Assembly: GCA_000437275.1 (NCBI GenBank)
Contig: FR899679.1
Span: 10,147 to 16,242, forward strand
Direction of reading: 5' to 3'
Source: Clostridium sp. CAG:411
GTDB taxonomy: Bacteria > Bacillota > Clostridia > Lachnospirales > Lachnospiraceae
Length of the DNA stretch: 6,096 bases
Below the pieces are notes generated by a model. The model made no database searches and was not told the DNA's origin. It worked only from the letters and a program-made list of their open reading frames with translations. Position 1 is the stretch's first letter. Each line of letters opens with the position of its first letter. Positions 6,021-6,096 of the stretch are shown piece by piece. The translations under genes and the position numbers were made by a program.

Positions 6021-6068
6021 AAAATAAGGCCTTCACTTATGGTTATCTAAAGTGAAAGCCTTATTTTT
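6021..6068 (+). terminator. Intrinsic terminator after the anchored protein gene
   Basis: AAAATAAGGC (6021-6030) pairs with GCCTTATTTT (6058-6067), and TTCACTT (6032-6038) pairs with AAGTGAA (6050-6056), separated by one C/A mismatch and closed by an 11-nt loop. The 3' arm ends in TTATTTTT. The stem starts directly after the stop codon. A/T symmetry again allows bidirectional action. Confidence 0.93.
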
Positions 6069-6075
6069 ACTTATT

Positions 6076-6093
6076 GTGCGCCTGGCGGCGCAC
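6076..6093. repeat. GC-rich palindrome near the window edge
   Basis: GTGCGCC (6076-6082) is perfectly complementary to GGCGCAC (6087-6093) around a TGGC loop. The segment is strikingly GC-rich next to the AT-rich sequence around it, and lies 8 nt after the terminator T tract. With only three further bases visible, its context cannot be judged. It could be the edge of a dispersed repeat, the terminal hairpin of a mobile element, or part of a hairpin for a neighbouring gene. Confidence 0.6.
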
Positions 6094-6096
6094 GTC

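Noticed and set aside
1..6096. CRISPR array, tRNA, rRNA or transposase gene
   Set aside because: No regularly spaced repeats, no tRNA-like cloverleaf or rRNA motif, and no transposase or integrase signature was seen in any frame.

Overview
The window carries a chromosomal riboflavin (vitamin B2) biosynthesis operon from an AT-rich, low-GC Gram-positive bacterium, most likely a Clostridia/Lachnospiraceae-type anaerobe. Support for that placement is the FMN riboswitch leader, purine-rich Shine-Dalgarno sites, the operon order ribD-ribE-ribBA-ribH, and a downstream MerR-like/coiled-coil protein of a kind I associate with Lachnospiraceae. The placement is inference; no rRNA or other marker is present. 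All five recognised genes and the one unknown gene are on the + strand.

Positions 1-254 are the operon leader. The window opens inside an FMN riboswitch, so its 5' half and the operon promoter lie upstream. The aptamer is followed by a strong intrinsic terminator (136-163) that should act as the FMN-controlled attenuator. Positions 255-3980 hold ribD (deaminase/reductase), ribE (riboflavin synthase, TTG start), ribBA (DHBP synthase/GTP cyclohydrolase II) and ribH (lumazine synthase). Together these convert GTP and ribulose 5-phosphate to riboflavin, apart from one dephosphorylation step done by a phosphatase that is not seen here. RibBA supplies both precursors, RibD converts the pyrimidine branch, RibH joins the branches to make lumazine, and RibE dismutates lumazine to riboflavin. 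ribD and ribE are 16 nt apart. ribBA and ribH are preceded by gaps of 129 and 164 nt with hairpin-forming sequence and no convincing promoter.

Positions 3981-4192 hold a probable terminator hairpin and a good sigma-A-type promoter for a separate gene (4193-4819) encoding a MerR-type DNA-binding protein with a long helical tail. A textbook terminator (4821-4859) closes it. A second clear promoter (4960-4988) drives a gene (5040-6020) for a membrane-anchored extracytoplasmic protein of unknown function, closed by another terminator. The last bases contain a GC-rich palindrome cut by or near the window edge.

I see no mobile element, CRISPR array, tRNA or rRNA. Most of the window is ordinary housekeeping sequence. 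The points worth a second look are the regulatory hairpins between the rib genes, a possible aptamer/terminator alternative pairing, a shared intergenic motif, and the unknown anchored protein.
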